Source of the DNA: Pseudomonadota bacterium
GTDB taxonomy: Bacteria > Pseudomonadota > Gammaproteobacteria > Burkholderiales > Gallionellaceae
Direction: 5' to 3'
Assembly: GCA_021783525.1 (NCBI GenBank)
Contig: JAJXTT010000028.1
Span: 1-11,096 of the forward strand
DNA length: 11,096 nucleotides
The notes beneath the pieces are model-generated. The model was not told the origin of the DNA and did not search any database. It saw only the letters and a list, made by a program, of their open reading frames with translations. Every line of letters begins with the position of its first letter. Position 1 is the first letter of the stretch. The translations under genes were made by a program, and so were the position numbers. Shown piece by piece: positions 7,263-11,096 of the stretch.

Positions 7263-8615
7263 GTGCTGAAGGACCAGAGCCGGCCCGACGAAGCCATCGC
7301 CCATTACCGTGAGGCCATAGCGCTCGATCCGTCGTTTGCGCGTGCGCACTCGAACCTGCTGTTTACGCTTAACTATGTGGAGACCCTGGATGGCCCGGCA
7401 GTACTGGAGGAGCATTTACGGTGGGCGCGACTGCATGCCGTAGCGAGTCGGGGTGTTTCCTCGTCGCATGAAAATGACCGCGATCCCGGCCGCCGCTTGC
7501 GCATCGGATACCTGTCGCCGGATTTCTATCAGCATTCGGTCGCGCTGTTCATTGAACCCATCCTGGCCGCCCATGACCGCGCGCAGGTCGAAGTCTACTG
7601 CTACGCGAACGTCACGCGCCGCGACGCGATGACCGATCGCCTGAAGGGGTTGGCAGACCACTGGCGCGACATCGCCGCGGCTTCGGATACCCGCGTGGCC
7701 GAACTCATCCATGAAGACCGCATAGACATACTGGTGGACCTGGCGGGCCACACGGCCGGAAACCGCCTGCCTCTGTTTGCGCACCGGCCCGCTCCGGTGC
7801 AGGTCACGTACCTGGGTTATCTCAATACGACCGGCATGGCGGCGATGGACTACCGGTTCACGGATGCCTGGTGCGATCCGCCGGGTGTGAGCGACGACCT
7901 GCATACCGAAACCCTGATCCGCCTGGAAGGCGGCCTGCTCTGCCTGGGGGTCCCCCATGACAGTCCGGAGGTCGAAGCGCTTCCGGCACTTCGATCCGGA
8001 TTCGCGACTTTCGGCTGTTTCAATAACAGCGCCAAGATCACACCCGACGTCATCGCCCTGTGGGGCGGGATTCTGCGGTCCGTTCCCGATTCGCATCTGC
8101 TGCTCAAATCAAAGCAATTCGCCGATCCCGTCAACCGGCGACGTTATCTCGGGCTGTTCGGGGAGCAGGGAATCGAACCCGCGCGGGTGGAGCTGGAGGG
8201 CATAGGCACGTGGCGCGAGTATCTCGAGCGCCATCACCGGGTCGACATCGCGCTCGACCCTTTTCCCTATGCGGGCGGCACGGTGACCTGCCATGCCTTG
8301 TGGATGGGCGTGCCGGTCATCACTCTGGCCGGGCGTCTGGGGTTTGCCCGTACCGGAGTCAGCATTCTGTCGGCAATCGGGCTGCCGGAGCTCATTGCCG
8401 ACTCGCGTGCCGACTACGTGGCCAAGGCCGTAGCTCTGGCACGGGACTTCGATCGACTCGAGCGCCTGCGGGTCGGTCTGCGCGCGCGCATGCAGGAGTC
8501 GCCGCTCATGGATTCCCGGCGCTGCGTGGCAACGCTGGAAAAGAGCTATCGACAGATGTGGCGCCGCTGGTGCGAAGGGCCGGACGGACTGCAGGCTCCG
8601 GTGGCCCGGGTCTGA
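7263..8615 (+). CDS. SPINDLY/O-GlcNAc-transferase catalytic half of interrupted gene
   Basis: In the same frame as the TPR half, the sequence after the TAG completes two more TPRs (AEAHNTLATVLKDQ, ARAHSNLLFTLNY) and then a complete GT41-type domain. Visible motifs, numbered from 6309, are RRLRIGYLSPDFYQHSV (395-411, H409 as the conserved catalytic-site His), VDLAGHTAGNRLPLFAHRP, APVQVTYLGYLNTTGMAAMDY, TDAWCDPPG, FGCFNNSAKITPD (K576, UDP-contacting Lys) and VDIALDPFPYAGGTVTCHAL, then GVPVITLAGRLGFARTG. All expected residues are intact, so the enzyme domain itself is not decayed. Separate expression would need the GTG at 7263, which has no ribosome site, so most function would depend on suppression of the TAG. 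This domain is closer to canonical bacterial SPINDLY enzymes than the one at 1329-3239. Confidence 0.7.
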   Translation: MLKDQSRPDEAIAHYREAIALDPSFARAHSNLLFTLNYVETLDGPAVLEEHLRWARLHAVASRGVSSSHENDRDPGRRLRIGYLSPDFYQHSVALFIEPILAAHDRAQVEVYCYANVTRRDAMTDRLKGLADHWRDIAAASDTRVAELIHEDRIDILVDLAGHTAGNRLPLFAHRPAPVQVTYLGYLNTTGMAAMDYRFTDAWCDPPGVSDDLHTETLIRLEGGLLCLGVPHDSPEVEALPALRSGFATFGCFNNSAKITPDVIALWGGILRSVPDSHLLLKSKQFADPVNRRRYLGLFGEQGIEPARVELEGIGTWREYLERHHRVDIALDPFPYAGGTVTCHALWMGVPVITLAGRLGFARTGVSILSAIGLPELIADSRADYVAKAVALARDFDRLERLRVGLRARMQESPLMDSRRCVATLEKSYRQMWRRWCEGPDGLQAPVARV

Positions 8616-8912
8616 CCGTAACGTGTGATATTCCGTAACGCTGGGGCGTCGATCCCGCAGGCCATCTTGAATTCAGCTGAAACGGAAAACGCTTCCCTTT
8701 GATGCCCGCCGCGCCTGGTTCTGCTCCTTTTTTGTCGGATTCCTTTACAGCCCATGATTAAGATAACTTATTGTTCCATAAACCACGCTGTACGTATCGG
8801 GACGCAGAAAATCGGAATCCGAGGATATCCGGTCGCCTGAAAAGCGCCGACTTTTCTTTCGGTTTGGCACCAGCATGGTTGGCTAATCTATTGATCAATC
8901 ACCCTTAAATCC

Positions 8913-8924
8913 TGCCTTAAGGCA
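8913..8924. promoter_or_regulatory. 12-bp palindrome, possible activator binding site
   Basis: TGCCTTAAGGCA is a perfect palindrome about 110 bases upstream of the -24 element at 9035. That is the usual distance range for enhancer sites of sigma-54 activators. A second palindrome, TTGATCAA, lies 15 bases before it. Assignment as an activator site is inference from position and symmetry only. Confidence 0.3.
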
Positions 8925-9034
8925 AGGGACGAGCTGCCAATCTGTCGGTAAATCTTACATTTCGGCTTATTTTGCCATCCACGATCCGACCAGATTCCGT
9001 TTAACTCATTGTTTTAAAATTACTTACTGAGTGA

Positions 9035-9050
9035 TGGCATAGGAATTGCT
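9035..9050 (+). promoter_or_regulatory. Sigma-54 (RpoN) promoter, -24/-12
   Basis: TGGCAT, five bases (AGGAA), then TTGCT matches the TGGCAC-N5-TTGC consensus. The invariant GG (9036-9037) and GC (9048-9049) are exactly ten bases apart. It lies 96 bases before the ATG of the PEP-CTERM-like gene and on the same strand, predicting a start of transcription near 9061 and a leader of about 85 bases. Sigma-54 control with the PrsK/PrsR two-component pair is known for PEP-CTERM/exosortase systems, which makes this assignment more credible. An enhancer-binding activator would be required. Confidence 0.8.
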
Positions 9051-9135
9051 TCAGGGTATCCCCGCCCGGGCAGGAAATCGAAAGCTTCGCCCCGGTGTAT
9101 GGGTATCTCTAGAGAGACTCTTGAAAACTTTTTGT

Positions 9136-9142
9136 GGAGGAG
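9136..9142 (+). promoter_or_regulatory. Strong ribosome binding site that fixes the start at 9146
   Basis: GGAGGAG at 9136-9142 precedes ATG 9146; counted from GGAGG the spacing is five bases. It overlaps the in-frame GTG at 9134, which therefore cannot be the start. Confidence 0.8.
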
Positions 9143-9145
9143 CAA

Positions 9146-10021
9146 ATGAATAAAGCAACAATGAAAGGCGCTCTGAAAAAGACCGCGCTGTGCCTCGCGA
9201 TCACGGCCGCCCTCGGCGCGTCGGCAACCGCGTCGGCTGCCACCGTCAACTTCAGCTATAGCGGGCTGTTCACCATGCTGACCGGCACGGGCGCGCCGCT
9301 GGCAAATACCAGCTATACGTCGACCAATTCCGCTGGCAATCTTCGCACCAAAATTTCCGGCACGATGAGTTTCAATACGGCCACCGGCGCTGGGACAGGT
9401 ACGGTCAATTCGTTCAATTTCTTTAGTGGGACCTCCCCGGCGGTAGCCACGGGAATCGACTTCCAGGCCATTGGTAACGGCACGTGCACGGCCACCGGCT
9501 GCCAGCCTGGCACCCTGGTGCTGGGCAACATGCTGTTCAACTGGAACGGCAACAACGGTATCCCGGTTTCCATCGTCCTGAATGCGGCGGGTATGTTTGC
9601 GGCGGGGGGTGCCAACTCGACTTATACGGTCGGGCAGGTGATCAACCAGTCGTCTTCGGGCGACGTCTTGCCAGCCAGCAATTATATGGCGAAAGGCACC
9701 AAAACCATCGGTGTGGTGCCCATTGCGACCACCACGTGGAACACCACGACCTGTACGGGTGCGGGTCTGAATTCCAATCCGTCCGGATGCCTGCCGCTGG
9801 TCGCGGACACGGTGGTGCCGGTCAACTACTCTCCGTCGCAGGTTGGCATTGGTGGCAACCCGATGATTGCCGGCCCCTTCCCCGGGTACAACGCCAACTT
9901 CGACATCACCAGCATGACCGTGACAAGCGTCGTGCCGGTGCCGGCCGCAGTCTGGCTGCTGGGCTCGGGCCTGCTGGGTCTGGTGGGTGTTGCCCGGCGT
10001 AAGCGTTCGAACCAGGGTTGA
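9146..10021 (+). CDS. Secreted PEP-CTERM-like protein (VPxPA-type sorting tail)
   Basis: This 291-residue protein has an N-terminal signal peptide (MNKATMKGALKKTALCLAIT…, likely cut after SATASA) and a C-terminal tripartite sorting tail: VPVPAAVWLLGSGLLGLVG as motif plus membrane helix, then basic ARRKRSNQG. Such tails are recognised by an exosortase, which cleaves or transfers the protein during export; they are found in Gram-negative bacteria that make exopolysaccharide. The body is rich in Gly, Thr, Ser, Asn and Ala with few charged residues, typical of the class, and has four Cys outside the signal peptide (GTCTATGC; TTTCTGAGLNSNPSGC) that could form disulfides. No enzymatic domain is recognised. 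A sigma-54 promoter lies 96 bases upstream and an intrinsic terminator 50 bases downstream, so it is probably a single-gene transcript. No exosortase is encoded in the window. Confidence 0.85.
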   Translation: MNKATMKGALKKTALCLAITAALGASATASAATVNFSYSGLFTMLTGTGAPLANTSYTSTNSAGNLRTKISGTMSFNTATGAGTGTVNSFNFFSGTSPAVATGIDFQAIGNGTCTATGCQPGTLVLGNMLFNWNGNNGIPVSIVLNAAGMFAAGGANSTYTVGQVINQSSSGDVLPASNYMAKGTKTIGVVPIATTTWNTTTCTGAGLNSNPSGCLPLVADTVVPVNYSPSQVGIGGNPMIAGPFPGYNANFDITSMTVTSVVPVPAAVWLLGSGLLGLVGVARRKRSNQG

Positions 10022-10070
10022 TCTCGCCCTTGGCGGGAGTTGAATCCGTGTTCCAGCAGTAAGCAATAGC

Positions 10071-10106
10071 CAGGGCGGGGCGATGTTTTGCCCCGCCCTG
10101 TTTTTT
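10071..10106 (+). terminator. Intrinsic (Rho-independent) terminator
   Basis: CAGGGCGGGGC (10071-10081) and GCCCCGCCCTG (10090-10100) form a perfect 11-bp stem with an 8-base loop, followed at once by six T (10101-10106). It closes the transcript of the PEP-CTERM-like gene ending at 10021 and implies that the next gene has its own promoter. Confidence 0.95.
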
Positions 10107-10253
10107 CCGGGGTGTGTCTTCGCCCCAGTGACCGTCGGAGCAGGATAAAAGTAAAAGAAAAGGGACAGGGGACTGAACCAGAATTCCTGATGTGAGGGAG
10201 ACGCCGCGGCACACTGGCGCGTTGAACCCGGATTCGGGAAGGAGGAAAAGAAC

Positions 10254-10937
10254 ATGAAAAACGCACGAGAAAGATTTCGGAAATTCTGGCTGGGGATGTT
10301 GCTGGTCGGCTGCATGGCGCCGCTTTCGGCGGCCTGGGCGTCGACGGTCAACATCAGCAGCATGCTGGTCAACAATGCCTCGTTGACTGTCACTATCACC
10401 GGTAGCGGAACCTATTCGTTCTCCGGACCGGTCGTGCCGCCGGCGGATATCGTCATGGGCACGTACCAGAATCCCATTTATACCGCGAACATCACGTCAG
10501 GGGCGACCGGTACAGCGACGATCTATTCGACAGGCGCGTACGGCGAACCGGCGCCGAGCGGGACGATCGATACCGGCAACGCTACGAATCCGATCAGTGT
10601 CAATTTCAGCAGCTTCCGGCTCAATGTGGACGTCACCTCGCCGATCACACTGTCGTTTGACGCGCCGGCCTGGCCATTGACGACGCCAAACAGCAGCAGC
10701 ACTTTCGATGCGCTTACCAATGCCTATACGCTGGGCTGGAATAATAATTTCAGCGTGACGGCCATGGTCGATGGTAGTTCCACGCCCATCAGCGGAAACG
10801 TCCAGGTGACTTTGGGTGGCACGCTCCAGCCGGTTCCGGTGCCTGCAGCGCTGTGGCTCTTCGGTTCCGGGCTGATCGGACTTGCGGCGTTCGCGTGTCG
10901 CAGACGGTCGATGCTGCATGACCGGTTTGCCGCCTGA
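10254..10937 (+). CDS. Second secreted PEP-CTERM-like protein
   Basis: This 227-residue protein starts at ATG 10254 behind AAGGAGG (10239-10245, eight-base spacing). It has a signal sequence (MKNARERFRKFWLGMLLVGC…, with a likely signal peptidase site after SAAWA) and a C-terminal tail VPVPAALWLFGSGLIGLAAF followed by CRRRS, nearly the same sorting motif as the upstream protein. The middle is Ser/Thr/Asn/Gly-rich and beta-like (STVNISSML, LTVTITGSGTYSF), without a recognised domain. LVGC at residues 16-19 also fits a lipobox, so lipoprotein processing is an alternative. The tail after the basic residues is slightly long (SMLHDRFAA). No sigma-54 site like the one at 9035 is visible in the 147 bases after the terminator, so its promoter is unidentified. 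Sequence identity with the first protein is confined to the ends. Confidence 0.8.
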   Translation: MKNARERFRKFWLGMLLVGCMAPLSAAWASTVNISSMLVNNASLTVTITGSGTYSFSGPVVPPADIVMGTYQNPIYTANITSGATGTATIYSTGAYGEPAPSGTIDTGNATNPISVNFSSFRLNVDVTSPITLSFDAPAWPLTTPNSSSTFDALTNAYTLGWNNNFSVTAMVDGSSTPISGNVQVTLGGTLQPVPVPAALWLFGSGLIGLAAFACRRRSMLHDRFAA

Positions 10938-11096
10938 GTGTACCGGTGCGGCAGTCTCGGCTGTGACCAGGGTTCTGGCAGTACGATAGGGTTTTAGAGC
11001 AGGGTTTGGGTAGGAGGAGCAAGGCGGTTGCTGTTACTAGGATTGGGAGAGAGAGGAGCGCCGCGGCCAAAAGCCCGGATGAGAAGTGGTAAAGCT

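Larger units (their letters stand above)
6309..8615 (+). pseudogene. TPR/O-GlcNAc-transferase-like gene split by one in-frame TAG
   Basis: Read through 7167-7169, this is one continuous 769-codon frame (stop TGA 8613-8615): about ten TPR units followed by a full SPINDLY/GT41 catalytic domain. The TAG is codon 287, inside the first helix of a TPR (…AHNTMALGL*DTGRLEEAAEHC…), where this position is commonly Gln in TPRs. CAG-to-TAG is therefore the simplest explanation. No frameshift or deletion accompanies it, and both sides remain well conserved, so the lesion is recent, suppressed or a sequence error. The two halves are described separately. Confidence 0.75.
8616..9145. other. Regulatory intergenic region upstream of PEP-CTERM-like gene
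   Basis: No gene is supported in these 530 bases, which are more A+T-rich than the flanking coding sequence. A short direct repeat CCGTAACG occurs at 8616-8623 and 8633-8640. Palindromes include TTCAGCTGAA (8672-8681), TTGATCAA (8891-8898) and TGCCTTAAGGCA (8913-8924). A sigma-54 promoter lies at 9035-9050, and the predicted leader (about 9061-9145) contains a 10-base palindrome TCTCTAGAGA (9106-9115). I see no clear terminator with a T-run behind the glycosyltransferase gene. Confidence 0.6.

Noticed and set aside
8865..8883. TGGCAC near 8865 as a second sigma-54 promoter
   Set aside because: The GG to GC spacing is wrong (no GC ten bases after GG) and no TTGC follows.
9061..9145. Riboswitch in the leader of the first PEP-CTERM-like gene
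   Set aside because: No motif of a known class (including cyclic di-GMP types) is visible; only a short palindrome at 9106-9115.
10140..10180. Purine-rich stretch GAAAAGGGACAGGGGACTGA as a mobile-element or REP scar
   Set aside because: Reminiscent of repeats near transposase genes in other proteobacteria, but there is only one copy here and no inverted partner or transposase.
10208..10225. CGGCACACTGGCGCG as a sigma-54 promoter for the second PEP-CTERM-like gene
   Set aside because: The GC is out of register by one base and the -12 element is absent.
11031..11096. Open frame from TTG 11031 or ATG 11079 at the right edge as a new gene
   Set aside because: Too short to judge, no family resemblance, and the nearest ribosome-site-like sequence is too far from the ATG.

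Overview
The window looks like chromosomal DNA from a moderately GC-rich Gram-negative proteobacterium, most likely a gammaproteobacterium. Three things support this: the start of a FadL-type outer-membrane porin at the left edge, two secreted proteins with PEP-CTERM-like C-terminal sorting tails (VPVPAA[VL]WL[LF]GSGL...RR), and a textbook sigma-54 promoter. No tRNA, rRNA, CRISPR array, phage gene or intact insertion sequence is visible. The organism assignment is inference.

Layout. (1) 1-96, minus strand: first 32 codons of an exported FadL-like protein, running off the window. (2) 97-1328: about 1.2 kb with no gene I can support and three short hairpins. (3) 1329-8615: a cluster of tetratricopeptide-repeat (TPR) enzymes. 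It holds an intact TPR/SPINDLY-type O-GlcNAc-transferase-like protein (1329-3239, +), a truncated TPR gene remnant on the opposite strand with an in-frame TGA (3287-3700, -), an intact TPR-sulfotransferase (4037-6223, +), and a second TPR/O-GlcNAc-transferase-like gene (6309-8615, +) split by one in-frame TAG at 7167-7169. (4) 8616-9145: a regulatory region with a perfect GG-N10-GC sigma-54 promoter. (5) 9146-10937: two PEP-CTERM-like exported proteins separated by a strong intrinsic terminator, each with a good ribosome binding site. (6) 10938-11096: nothing convincing.

The four TPR genes share a related N-terminal head (…RL.EA…, then DA.xWF.LG..H.QLG…CCR.V…P) carrying three different outcomes: a divergent SPINDLY domain, a PAPS-dependent sulfotransferase domain, a canonical SPINDLY domain, or (in the remnant) no catalytic domain. 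This points to local duplication with swapping of catalytic modules. Two of the four genes carry a nonsense codon best explained by a single C-to-T change.

Working idea (inference): the enzymes add sugar or sulfate in the cytoplasm to protein or glycan acceptors chosen by the TPR arms. The neighbouring Ser/Thr/Asn/Gly-rich PEP-CTERM proteins, which are exported and anchored or processed by an exosortase encoded elsewhere, are possible clients. Nothing in the sequence proves this link; only proximity and composition suggest it.
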